A DNA stretch of 15,045 nt from JBCCWR01 sp039193385 (GTDB taxonomy: Bacteria > Verrucomicrobiota > Verrucomicrobiia > Methylacidiphilales > JBCCWR01). The position numbers and the translations under genes are program-made. Of the stretch, positions 1-7,774 are shown one piece after another. Under the pieces are notes generated by a model that saw nothing but the letters and a program-made list of their open reading frames with translations, was not told where the DNA came from and did not search any database. The DNA is taken from contig JBCCWR010000054.1 in assembly GCA_039193385.1 (NCBI GenBank), positions 1 to 15,045 of the forward strand, given 5' to 3'. Position 1 is the stretch's first letter, and every line of letters starts with the position of its first letter.

Positions 1-779
1 AGCTGTTTGGCCTTAAAGTTCACGCTTATGCCTTGGCATCATCTTTAGCGGCACCTTTTTTAATTGTATCAATATATAAAATTAAAAGTTGGAATAGTAT
101 GGATTGGTGCTGGGTTACGATGTTAGTTGTTTCGAGCTTGCTAGTGATCCGTCCTGATGGCTTAGCATCTATAATTATGCAGGTACCGGTTTTGAATGCA
201 TTGCGTTGGCCTCATAAAGAAATGTATCTTGTGCTATTTTTCTCTCATCTTTTGATGATTTATGCAGGTAGTATAACTCTAGGACGTGTCTATCAGATAG
301 TATTCATAGGTGTTAGTTTTTTTGTAGGGTTTCTGCTTCCTTTTGAACCGCCAAGTCTTGGGTCACAAAAATATAATCGAAATTTTTATTTTAGTAAGAA
401 AGCAGAAGTATACTGGCTAAAAATTAAGAAAATCAAAGGGGATCGAGCTTATATCCTTCCTATTATAGATCAAAGTATTGCGGAAGATATTTATGCAACG
501 ATGAGTCTGCCAGGTATTCTTACGGGCACACATAATTTCCCGGCACTTTTTCAAGTCAAGTCATGGTCTGGTTATTCAGGCACGCTTCCTTCTGCCATGT
601 ATGAGCGTGTAGCAAATCTATGGCCACTCTATCTTAGCGGAGGTTATGTAGCCAAAGAATTTAGTAAAATAAGTGAACTAAATGATGCAGCTATCATATG
701 GTCAAAGTCCTCTGATCCGCTAAAGATTATGATGCAAAATGATAAGGGAGAATGGATAGATCTTACCCCTGCCCAATGA
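1..779 (+). CDS. Multi-span membrane protein with extracytoplasmic C-terminal domain (5' end outside window)
   Basis: The frame is open from position 3 with no stop before the window edge, so the true start lies upstream; the TTG at 33 is not a convincing start. About 258 residues are visible. The first ~110 hold about four hydrophobic segments, near residues 10-25, 33-50, 70-86 and 90-106. A mostly polar domain of ~145 residues follows. The phrase LNALRWPHKEMYLVLFF just before a span, and a later W-SGYSGTLP phrase, resemble the 'R(W/Y)P.(K/R)' and 'GY.p..p' patterns of YfhO-like and other GT-C-type membrane glycosyltransferase relatives. That family assignment is inference and weak. The stop codon overlaps the 3' end of the convergent pilT gene by 17 nt. 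Confidence 0.6.
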   Translation, partial: LFGLKVHAYALASSLAAPFLIVSIYKIKSWNSMDWCWVTMLVVSSLLVIRPDGLASIIMQVPVLNALRWPHKEMYLVLFFSHLLMIYAGSITLGRVYQIVFIGVSFFVGFLLPFEPPSLGSQKYNRNFYFSKKAEVYWLKIKKIKGDRAYILPIIDQSIAEDIYATMSLPGILTGTHNFPALFQVKSWSGYSGTLPSAMYERVANLWPLYLSGGYVAKEFSKISELNDAAIIWSKSSDPLKIMMQNDKGEWIDLTPAQ

Positions 780-1836
780 GATGCTCAAAGCGGTGTTTAT
801 CGATCGATTTCATATAAGCCTCTTGTCCGCTGATTAAGCCCTGCTTGTGGAAGTTATCAATAGCGTCATCCATGAGCTGCATGCCTTCTTTCCTTCCTGT
901 CTTAATGGTATCGATTAATTTCACCGTCTGTCCCTCACGAATGATCGAGGCCACGGCATTATTGGCTACCATGATCTCATTAACGGCGAGTCGTCCATTC
1001 TTGTCTTTACGACGCATGAGTAACTGCGCTACAACACCCCGGAGTGATGTGGATAGCATGGTGCGCACAAGCTCCTGCTCATCGGCGGGAAAAGCATCGA
1101 TAATACGGTCAACGGTTTTGCGAGCATTGTTGGTATGAAGCGTTGCAAAAACAAGAACACCTGTTTCTGACGCGGTCAGTGCCAGAGAGATTGTTTCAAG
1201 GTCTCGCAACTCGCCCACAAGAATGACATCCGCATCTTCACGCAGAGCAGCTTTTAAGCCTTGGAGGAAGCTCTGTGCATCATTTGGTACCTCACGTTGA
1301 GTGATAACACTCTTGTGGTTCTGATGAACGAACTCGATAGGTTCTTCGATTGTAACAATATGCTTGGCGTAGGTTTTGTTGATGTAATCAATAATAGCTG
1401 CGAGCGTCGTAGACTTACCTGATCCTGTGGGTCCCGTGACTAAAACCAGGCCGGATGTTAAATCACCAAAGCTTTGGATACGTGGCGGAAGGTTAAGTTC
1501 CTGAAGTGTCTTGATTCGATTGGGTATAAGGCGGAAGATCGCTCCATAGCCATTGAAATGTTTGTGGTAATTGCAGCGGAAGCGTGAATCTTCATCCATC
1601 TCATAGGCAAAATCAAGATCGCCCGTTTTAACAAATTTATCCCACCAGGCGGGTTTACAGATTTCCTGAAGGAGCATATCAAGTTCCATACGAGTCAAAG
1701 GTTCTTCGCGAATGGCGCTAATGTCGCCATGTTTACGGATCTTGGGAGGTTGGCCTTCCGAAAGATGTAAGTCAGAACCATCTTGCTCAACCAGGACTTC
1801 AAAAAAGTGGTCAATTTGGTTTTTGGTGGTTTGCAT
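763..1836 (-). CDS. pilT: Type IV pilus retraction ATPase PilT
   Basis: A hexameric cytoplasmic motor ATPase of the PilT/GspE superfamily that drives depolymerisation of type IV pili, giving twitching motility and DNA uptake. The 357-residue length is normal for PilT. Visible motifs are the N-terminal SDLHLSEG box (residues 21-28), Walker A GPTGSGKST (135-143), the Asp box with TIEEPIEF (162-169), Walker B DVILVGELRDLET (203-215), and the His box TLHTNNA (232-238). A PilT-type VASIIREG motif (295-302) matches the AIRNLIRE signature that separates PilT from PilB/GspE. It starts with ATG at 1836, 10 nt after the stop of a longer PilT-like gene, and is the last gene of a six-gene run. No pilin or pilus assembly gene is in view, so the rest of the machinery must lie elsewhere. 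Confidence 0.93.
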   Translation of the reverse strand: MQTTKNQIDHFFEVLVEQDGSDLHLSEGQPPKIRKHGDISAIREEPLTRMELDMLLQEICKPAWWDKFVKTGDLDFAYEMDEDSRFRCNYHKHFNGYGAIFRLIPNRIKTLQELNLPPRIQSFGDLTSGLVLVTGPTGSGKSTTLAAIIDYINKTYAKHIVTIEEPIEFVHQNHKSVITQREVPNDAQSFLQGLKAALREDADVILVGELRDLETISLALTASETGVLVFATLHTNNARKTVDRIIDAFPADEQELVRTMLSTSLRGVVAQLLMRRKDKNGRLAVNEIMVANNAVASIIREGQTVKLIDTIKTGRKEGMQLMDDAIDNFHKQGLISGQEAYMKSIDKHRFEHLIGQG

Positions 1837-1846
1837 AGGCTAAAAT

Positions 1847-3268
1847 TTATTGTGCACCGATAGCAGTCATGGCGGCAGCCACCATATTTTGATTTTCTGC
1901 CCGGTTAACAGCATCCTCCGTTGATATGGTTCCATTCATGGCTAAATCAATGAGCGAGTCATCCATAAGACACATGCCATGTTTTTTGCCAGTTTGCATG
2001 TTACCGGGAATCATATGGTTATTTCCTTCTCTAATGAGATTAGCGATGGCAGGTGTGTTGGTCATAATCTCAAGTGCAAGCGCGCGTCCCTCTCCATCCG
2101 ACTTCGGGATAAGCTGTTGGCAAATCACACCACGAATGGATTCGCTCACCATGGTCCGTATTTGAGCTTGTTGATTGGTGGGAAAAACATCTAGCAGACG
2201 CTGCATGGTGCGCGCAGCTGTGCTGGTATGGAGTGTGGCAAGAACGAGGTGCCCTGTTTCCGATGCTGTGATAGCAAGAGATATAGTCTCCAGATCGCGC
2301 ATTTCACCAACCATGATCACGTCCGGATCTTGACGTAATGCACCCTTAAGGGCTGCGGCAAAAGACTCTGTGTGAGTATGAATTTCTCGTTGAGTGATCT
2401 GGCAATTATTAGGTTTAAATTCGTATTCGATGGGTTCTTCAAGGGTAATAATATGATCCTTGCGCTCATTGTTAATCTCATGAATCATTGCCGCGAGTGT
2501 GGTTGTTTTACCGCTTGAAACTGGGCCGGTTACGAGAATTAATCCATTATGATAACGAATCATTTCATAGCATATGGGAGGTAGTTCCAACTCCTGCATG
2601 GTCATGACTCGTTCAGGAATGATGCGAAAGACTGATTCCCACCCTCGACGTTGTCGAACGACGCTTGCTCTTAGACGGGCCACCCCCTTCACCTCATAGC
2701 AAAAATCCATGGAACCCGTTTCTTCAATTTTACTGGCCTGTTCAGGTGTTAAGAACTGCAAAGCCAGACCTAATGAATCCTCAGGAGAGAGTTTTTGATA
2801 TTGAGAATTGAGTGGTCGAAGCACACCAAAACGACGCACTGTAGGAACATTATAGGGGCTAATGTGTAAGTCAGAGGCTTGGTTGTCTAGAGCTTCCTGC
2901 AGCAATGCTACAAAGGAGAGTTGGGTTTGAGGCGGCTGTTCTTTCACATAGCTCAAGCGGCCTGTATTATTAAATTTAGAACTAACTTTTATCTCGGGTT
3001 GGGCAACAACTTGCGCGCGTGCGGGTTTTGCAGGCTCAACCTGTTGCTGTGATTGGACATAATCTTGAATATGTAGTCGCAGTTGATCTGCCTTTTCTTT
3101 ACTCAGTATCTCCTGCTCTTGCATCAAATCAAGCGCGGCGGTGTCTTGACCCAGCGTCTGCAGCGCTTGTTCGATAAGCTGTTTATGGTCTTCTGAGATC
3201 CAGCTTGCCTGTAGGCAGGTGTCTAAAATCCACGCATTATAAGGTGCCGTATTCAATTTTTTATTCAA
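1847..3268 (-). CDS. PilT/PilU-like pilus motor ATPase with N-terminal extension
   Basis: A second PilT-family ATPase of 473 residues. Residues ~118-460 align with PilT: ASDLHISP (131-138), Walker A GPVSSGKTT (248-256), TLEEPIEYEF (275-284), Walker B DVIMVGEMRDLET (316-328), TLHTSTAAR (345-353) and AIANLIREGN (407-416). The Walker A departs from the usual GPTGSGKS but still fits G-x4-GK-T. The first ~115 residues are an extra helical region, with 'LSKEKADQL' recalling GspE/PilB N-terminal domains, followed by a Q/P/A-rich linker near 72-92. The start is uncertain. The called start is TTG at 3268, overlapping the upstream permease gene by 8 nt; the frame has a TAG five codons earlier, no ATG occurs before residue 49, and there is no clear Shine-Dalgarno, so translation may depend on coupling. 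A PilU-like accessory motor is the likely role, by inference from the tandem arrangement. Confidence 0.85.
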   Translation of the reverse strand: MNKKLNTAPYNAWILDTCLQASWISEDHKQLIEQALQTLGQDTAALDLMQEQEILSKEKADQLRLHIQDYVQSQQQVEPAKPARAQVVAQPEIKVSSKFNNTGRLSYVKEQPPQTQLSFVALLQEALDNQASDLHISPYNVPTVRRFGVLRPLNSQYQKLSPEDSLGLALQFLTPEQASKIEETGSMDFCYEVKGVARLRASVVRQRRGWESVFRIIPERVMTMQELELPPICYEMIRYHNGLILVTGPVSSGKTTTLAAMIHEINNERKDHIITLEEPIEYEFKPNNCQITQREIHTHTESFAAALKGALRQDPDVIMVGEMRDLETISLAITASETGHLVLATLHTSTAARTMQRLLDVFPTNQQAQIRTMVSESIRGVICQQLIPKSDGEGRALALEIMTNTPAIANLIREGNNHMIPGNMQTGKKHGMCLMDDSLIDLAMNGTISTEDAVNRAENQNMVAAAMTAIGAQ

Positions 3269-4613
3269 AGTTAAGCGCTTCTAAGACGCTTAGGTTCGAG
3301 GCCTTATGGGCCGGGTATAAGCCTGAAATAATGCCCACGAAGATGGAAGATATCAAGCTGATTGCGATCGCCATAGGTTCAATAATCGGGTTTGTATCTA
3401 CTGGGGAGAGCAGGATAATAAGTTGGATAAATCCTAAACCTAAAAAGAGTCCTAGAATGCCACCCGTGAGTGAGAGAATAACAGATTCCATAAGAAATTG
3501 TAAAAGTACATCACGAGGTTTAGCACCCAAAGCACGGCGGATGCCAATTTCTCGAATGCGGTCGACCATAGTCGCTAACATAATATTTGTGATGCCTAAT
3601 CCGCCAACTAATAAACCGATGCCCGCAATAAAGGTCCCATTGGTGCGAGCCGAATGAATTTGAGCTTTTACATCATTAATTTTATCCTCGCCAGTCTCGA
3701 GCTCAAAGTCTTCAACACCATTGTGAACTATTCTGATGGTGTTTTGGATGACACCTTCTACCACCTCTAGTAAACTTAAGTCTTCTATACCCACACCTAT
3801 ACCGGAGAGCTGTGTATCCGGTCCTACGTCAATACCATCAACTATTGTCGTGGATTTCAATGTGGCCAACATAGTGGTAATAGGAATAGCAATGGCGCGA
3901 TTTTGTGAAAAAAAAGGATCATTCCACGGAGAGCTACGTTTCTTTTGCTGACGTACGTTATCTTCTTGGGTTGGGTTCTTCTTATTACGCTCTATCTCTC
4001 TTTGTAAAGCACGTCTGGCACGCTCTGTCATGTAATGCGGAAAAAGGCCTATCACTTTAAAGCTTACGCCATGAATGATGATCCAGGAACCGAGAGCCTC
4101 ACGTTCTGGGTTATCCCATAGGTCCTTGGCCAATAAAGTGGAGATAACGCAAACTCTATTTTTATAAAATAAATCTAAATCGCTGAAATACCTTCCATGA
4201 CTTATTCTATGATTATCAAGTTCTAAAAAGCCATCATCTACACCATAGAGAGTTCCCCGGACCACTTTACCTGCTCGCGTTACGGATGCACCAAAACGAA
4301 TAAAGGGCGCAACCCATAAAAATAAATCATGATTGCGGAGTGCAACAGCATCTTGATAAGTCTGGCCAGGGCTTTGGTCAGCCAGGTGCTCTTGTTCTTC
4401 AGGAGGATCTGCAGATAAAATGGTGATACGTTCAAGGGCTCCTGTTTCGATAAGGTTTTTCTGCATCTCAAAAGTTAATCCATCCGTGATGGCAAACATG
4501 GTAAAGAGCGAAGCCACACCGAGTATGACGCCGGTTATGGTTAAAGAAGAGCGGAACTTGTGTGACCAGATATCTCGTAAGCCCTCTTTTATGTTGGTTT
4601 GCCAAGCTGTCAT
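3261..4613 (-). CDS. MacB/FtsX-type ABC transporter permease (second subunit)
   Basis: An inner-membrane permease with the MacB topology: TM1 at ~22-46, a large periplasmic domain of ~280 residues, then three C-terminal spans at ~327-350, 372-400 and 412-433. The N-terminal KFRSSLTITGVILGVAS and the C-terminal REIGIRRALGAKPRDVL are FtsX/MacB hallmarks; the second is the cytoplasmic coupling helix that contacts the ATPase. No nucleotide-binding domain is fused, so it relies on the separate ATPase gene. Residues ~195-230 form a strongly charged Arg/Lys/Gln/Glu insertion within the periplasmic domain that the sister permease lacks. The ATG at 4613 lies one base after the sister gene's stop codon. 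Two unlike permeases with one ATPase suggest a heterodimeric exporter. The substrate cannot be read from the sequence. Confidence 0.88.
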   Translation of the reverse strand: MTAWQTNIKEGLRDIWSHKFRSSLTITGVILGVASLFTMFAITDGLTFEMQKNLIETGALERITILSADPPEEQEHLADQSPGQTYQDAVALRNHDLFLWVAPFIRFGASVTRAGKVVRGTLYGVDDGFLELDNHRISHGRYFSDLDLFYKNRVCVISTLLAKDLWDNPEREALGSWIIIHGVSFKVIGLFPHYMTERARRALQREIERNKKNPTQEDNVRQQKKRSSPWNDPFFSQNRAIAIPITTMLATLKSTTIVDGIDVGPDTQLSGIGVGIEDLSLLEVVEGVIQNTIRIVHNGVEDFELETGEDKINDVKAQIHSARTNGTFIAGIGLLVGGLGITNIMLATMVDRIREIGIRRALGAKPRDVLLQFLMESVILSLTGGILGLFLGLGFIQLIILLSPVDTNPIIEPMAIAISLISSIFVGIISGLYPAHKASNLSVLEALNFE

Positions 4614-4614
4614 G

Positions 4615-5877
4615 TTATTCGTATTTCAAAGCCTCAACCGGGTCAGTATTAGCAGCTTTGAAACCTGGATATAAGCCGGCAAGTAATCCTACAAAGGCAG
4701 CGGATGCATAACTGATGACAAAAGCATACGTTCTCAATACAGGGTCATTATCTGATGGAGCCAAGTACTGCAGCAAGTTGGTTAGACCCCACCCTCCCAG
4801 CAATCCGAGAAGACCTCCTAGACTGGCTAATAAAATGGCCTCCACTACAATCTGCATAAAAATATCCCGCGGTTTAGCGCCAATGGCCAGTCTTAGGCCT
4901 ATTTCTCTTATGCGTTGTCGAATGCTGGCTAGCATAATGTTAGTAATACTTACACCTCCCACAAGTAAGCTGACGCCCGATATAATACCTCCGCTTAATC
5001 GTGCCCCGAAAATCTGATTTTCAATTTTCTCAAAGTAATCTTCTTTGGTGCTAAATGTATAGTTCATAATGCCATGGTGCGTAATGTTCATGATATTTTG
5101 CATTTGCTCGAGAATCGCATCGTAGTACTTCATGTCTTTTATTTGAACCGTAAGCTTACTTAACTTGGTCACTGGACCCTGATTTACTTTATTTATTATT
5201 TGTGCAGAGGCGAAAGTGTCTTGCATGGTCGTGATGGGCATGACTATGCGCTGATCCCACCATCTCATGCCAGATTCTTTAAAAACGCCCACAACACGAA
5301 AAATTTGGTTATCGATCTTTAATTTCTGACCTACAGGGTTGGCATTTTTTTTGGGCCAGAGGTTATCACGAATGAGCGTGCCAATGACAACAACACGATT
5401 TTTATGAAGATAATCGAGATCTGTAAAAAAACGACCCAGTACTATTTCTCTATTGTCGGTGATCAAAAAATCATTTTCCACGCCACGGGTTCTTTGATAG
5501 TAAACATTTCCAGCGCGTGAGAGGCGAGATCCTGTTCTTATACCTGCAGCAGTTCTAGGAGCTAGCAGCTCAGGCGAGACTGCTGAAAGCAAAGGCAGTG
5601 ATCTTAACGCTTGTGCATCTCTGTAGCTAATATCAACAGCAGATTCTTGCATATTTTCCTGCTCTTGTGGCAAAGGTGCTTCAAGTATGTTAACCCGCTC
5701 GATACCGCCTATGGTAATAAGTATTCTTTTGTACCCGACGGCGAGACCTTCTGTAATACCGAACATAGCTGTTAGTGATGAGACGCCTAAAACCATACCT
5801 AAAATGGTCAGAAAGGATCGAAACCTATGCGCATTTATTTCCCTTAGGCCTTCAATGATACCGCGCTTGAGATCCAT
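4615..5877 (-). CDS. MacB/FtsX-type ABC transporter permease (first subunit)
   Basis: A 420-residue inner-membrane permease of the MacB family without a fused ATPase domain. Segment order: TM1 ~22-46 after the HRFRSFLTILGMVLGVSS start, a MacB periplasmic core (~50-290), then FtsX-like spans at ~295-318, 340-370 and 385-404. The coupling helix REIGLRLAIGAKPRDIF is at ~324-340. It ends in the typical GLYPGFKAANTDPVEALKYE, paralogous to the next gene's C-terminus. Its ATG shares one base with the ATPase stop (TAATG at 5875-5879), a classic sign of translational coupling. The permeases share family signatures but differ widely in their periplasmic domains, consistent with an old duplication and a heterodimer. 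MacA-MacB systems export lipoproteins, peptides or macrolides; which applies here is unknown. Confidence 0.9.
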   Translation of the reverse strand: MDLKRGIIEGLREINAHRFRSFLTILGMVLGVSSLTAMFGITEGLAVGYKRILITIGGIERVNILEAPLPQEQENMQESAVDISYRDAQALRSLPLLSAVSPELLAPRTAAGIRTGSRLSRAGNVYYQRTRGVENDFLITDNREIVLGRFFTDLDYLHKNRVVVIGTLIRDNLWPKKNANPVGQKLKIDNQIFRVVGVFKESGMRWWDQRIVMPITTMQDTFASAQIINKVNQGPVTKLSKLTVQIKDMKYYDAILEQMQNIMNITHHGIMNYTFSTKEDYFEKIENQIFGARLSGGIISGVSLLVGGVSITNIMLASIRQRIREIGLRLAIGAKPRDIFMQIVVEAILLASLGGLLGLLGGWGLTNLLQYLAPSDNDPVLRTYAFVISYASAAFVGLLAGLYPGFKAANTDPVEALKYE

Positions 5878-6560
5878 TATTTTTTCCTAAAATCTTTAAT
5901 CATTTTTCCATCCAGGAGTTCAATACGGCGGGGTGGCTCCTCAGCTATTTTAGGGTCGTGTGTCACCAGTGCCACAGTGTTGCCTTGCTTATGTAACTCG
6001 CGGAATAGCTCCAAAATAGTTTCGCCCGTCTTTGAGTCTAAAGCGCCCGTCGGTTCATCTGCGAGAATGAGCTTAGGTTTGTTGACAAGCGCTCTGGCTA
6101 TAGCCACACGCTGATTCTGCCCGCCAGAGAGTTGATTGGGTCGATGCTTTGCGCGGTCGCTCAACTGAACAGCGTGGAGAGCCTCCAATGCTCGTTCCCT
6201 TCGTTCAGTTTTACTTACCCCAGCATAGACTAAAGGCAGTTCAACGTTCTCCAGAACATCCAGTTTCTGCAGAAGGTTAAAACTTTGAAAAACAAATCCC
6301 AGTTTCTCGTTTCTTATTTCAGAAAGGCGACTGGAAGAGGCCATGCTGACATCGACTCCGTCGAAAATAATTTTTCCTCTAGAGGGCGTGTCCAGGCAGC
6401 CGAGGAGATGCATCATGGTGGATTTACCGCTGCCAGAGGGTCCTATAATAGAAATATACTCCCCTTTCTCTATATCGAGCGTGACATCATTCAGAGCGTG
6501 GACTTCATTTTCTCCCATCCGGTAGATGCGGCTGACATTTCTGAGCTCGAGCAGTGACAA
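5877..6560 (-). CDS. MacB/LolD-type ABC transporter ATP-binding protein
   Basis: The cytoplasmic ATPase that powers the two downstream permeases. Its 227-residue length fits the LolD/FtsE/MacB-NBD class. All nucleotide-binding motifs are intact: Walker A GPSGSGKST (40-48), Q-loop VFQSFNLL with Q92, signature LSGGQNQR (144-151, Asn where Gln is usual), Walker B LILADEP (164-170), D-loop ALD (173-175) and H-loop His201. The start is TTG at 6560 and is well supported: AAAGGAGGG lies at 6569-6577 with an 8-nt spacer and overlaps the last codons of the adaptor gene. The downstream permease start overlaps this gene's stop. The specific exporter class follows from the neighbouring MacA-like and MacB-like genes. 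Confidence 0.93.
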   Translation of the reverse strand: MSLLELRNVSRIYRMGENEVHALNDVTLDIEKGEYISIIGPSGSGKSTMMHLLGCLDTPSRGKIIFDGVDVSMASSSRLSEIRNEKLGFVFQSFNLLQKLDVLENVELPLVYAGVSKTERRERALEALHAVQLSDRAKHRPNQLSGGQNQRVAIARALVNKPKLILADEPTGALDSKTGETILELFRELHKQGNTVALVTHDPKIAEEPPRRIELLDGKMIKDFRKK

Positions 6561-6565
6561 AGCCT

Positions 6566-7675
6566 CTACCCTCCTTTAACTTTATCTTTGCCAGGACGAA
6601 TTAATAACACACGATCATTCTCTGCCAGTCCGGATTTGATTTCAACATAGTCTATATTAGAGAGGCCGATTTCAATCTCACGTTTTTCGATGAACTCACC
6701 TTTTTCATCTTTTTGGATGTAAGCTATTTTTTTCCGCGTAGATCTGTCCAAGAACACGGCTGATAGTGGAACGCTCAGAGCATCTTCCACACTGTCAACG
6801 GGAATGGAAACCATCGCAGTCATGCCAGGGCGGATACGGGGGTCAGGCTCATCAATAGTTAACTCAATCGTGAAACCTTTAATGTTTCGTTTAACAGTGG
6901 CAATAGGAGATATCTCAGTCACTCTGGCTTTCATTATATCCTCAGGTAGCGAATCAACGGTGAAATTTGCATCCATGCCTTTGCCCAACCGTGCCACATC
7001 GACCTGACCGACGTGCGCCATAATAAGCATCTTATGTAGTTGGGCTATCTCCATTAGCAAAGTGCCTGAGTTAACGCTGGCAGCACCGACGACGACTTGT
7101 CCTTCAATGACAGGGACTTGCAGCACGGTTCCGTCCATAGGAGAAAGGATAACAGTCTTAGCTAGCTTATCTTCCAACAGACGCAGACGTGTACGGGATT
7201 TTTCATATAAATTAATGGTTAGATCGCGTTTCGTCCTGGCATCGAGATATAGTTGCTCTGAGATAAGACCTTTTTGAAAAAGCTTTTCACTGCGCTGAAA
7301 ATCACGCTCTGCTTTATCTAACTCTAGCTTTGAACCGGTAATATCCTGCATTAAAACCTCTTTTTCAGTCAACAAATCACGGTCGTCCAGTTCGAGTAAA
7401 ATATCGCCCTTTTCAAGCATCGTACCCACATCTACATGTACCTTCTTAATCTTTGCAGAAATTTCCGCTTTAACTTCGACTTTCTCAGCGGGATCAACAT
7501 CGCCAGCCACTTCTACAAGGCGCGTAATGGACCGTCGCTCAACAGGTGCCGTGAAATCTCCCCCGGCCAGAGCACGTTGAACCTTTTTTTCTGAATTTAA
7601 GATAAACGTATTAAGAGCCCATATGCCTAAAAGGGCGATGAGGGTCGAGGTAATGATGATCGGTAGTTTTTTCAT
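6566..7675 (-). CDS. MacA-like periplasmic adaptor (HlyD/RND-MFP family)
   Basis: A membrane fusion protein that links the ABC permeases to an outer-membrane channel. The 369-residue protein starts with a signal anchor (MKKLPIIITSTLIALLGIWAL, residues 1-21). A first beta-barrel/lipoyl half contains VEVKAEISAKIKKVHVDVG (~67-85) and 'LEKGDILLELDDRDL'. A long charged helical hairpin spans ~100-175, and the second lipoyl half has LSPMDGTVLQVPVIEGQVV. Beta-barrel and membrane-proximal domains follow ('RIRPGMTAMVSIPVDS', 'ALSVPLSAVF'). This domain order is that of MacA/HlyD adaptors. It is the first gene of the run, with an ATG at 7675 but no evident Shine-Dalgarno. No TolC-like partner is encoded in the window. 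Confidence 0.9.
   Translation of the reverse strand: MKKLPIIITSTLIALLGIWALNTFILNSEKKVQRALAGGDFTAPVERRSITRLVEVAGDVDPAEKVEVKAEISAKIKKVHVDVGTMLEKGDILLELDDRDLLTEKEVLMQDITGSKLELDKAERDFQRSEKLFQKGLISEQLYLDARTKRDLTINLYEKSRTRLRLLEDKLAKTVILSPMDGTVLQVPVIEGQVVVGAASVNSGTLLMEIAQLHKMLIMAHVGQVDVARLGKGMDANFTVDSLPEDIMKARVTEISPIATVKRNIKGFTIELTIDEPDPRIRPGMTAMVSIPVDSVEDALSVPLSAVFLDRSTRKKIAYIQKDEKGEFIEKREIEIGLSNIDYVEIKSGLAENDRVLLIRPGKDKVKGG
6569..6577 (-). promoter_or_regulatory. Strong ribosome binding site that fixes the TTG start of the ABC ATPase
   Basis: On the minus strand AAAGGAGGG sits 8 nt before the TTG at 6560. It is made from the final coding bases of the adaptor gene, whose TAG stop is at 6566-6568. 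This strong match supports the non-ATG start and suggests tight stoichiometry between adaptor and ATPase. Confidence 0.7.
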
Positions 7676-7707
7676 ATCATTATTTATAGCTACACCCTGA
7701 ACTTAGA

Positions 7708-7713
7708 ATTATA
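7708..7713 (-). promoter_or_regulatory. Candidate -10 element for the exporter/pilT operon
   Basis: A perfect TATAAT on the minus strand, 32 nt upstream of the adaptor ATG, implies a 5' leader of about 25 nt. No good -35 box lies at 16-18 nt spacing (ATCCGA at 17 nt; TTGCAT is near but at 21 nt), so the call rests mainly on the -10 match and its position in a 99-nt divergent spacer. Confidence 0.35.
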
Positions 7714-7732
7714 TAGTATCTAATAAAATATC

Positions 7733-7748
7733 GGATGCAATCGCATCC
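7733..7748. repeat. Short palindrome in the divergent macA-like/polX spacer
   Basis: GGATGC-AATC-GCATCC is a perfect 6-bp inverted repeat with a 4-nt loop. It lies 27 nt before the polX ATG and just upstream of the candidate -10 of the minus-strand operon. It could be an operator for either gene or a small hairpin in the polX leader; the sequence alone does not decide. Confidence 0.35.
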
Positions 7749-7774
7749 TCATAATCTATAAGCATACCATTAAT

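Noticed and set aside
763..779. Overlap of membrane protein and pilT stops as a frameshift or misassembly
   Set aside because: Both proteins end naturally, PilT at its normal length; a 17-nt convergent 3' overlap is ordinary in compact genomes.
3205..3657. 150-codon plus-strand ORF across the permease 3' end
   Set aside because: Antisense to strongly conserved FtsX/MacB and PilT-like coding sequence, low-complexity Ile/Pro/Arg/Ser composition, no recognisable domain; it is a shadow frame.
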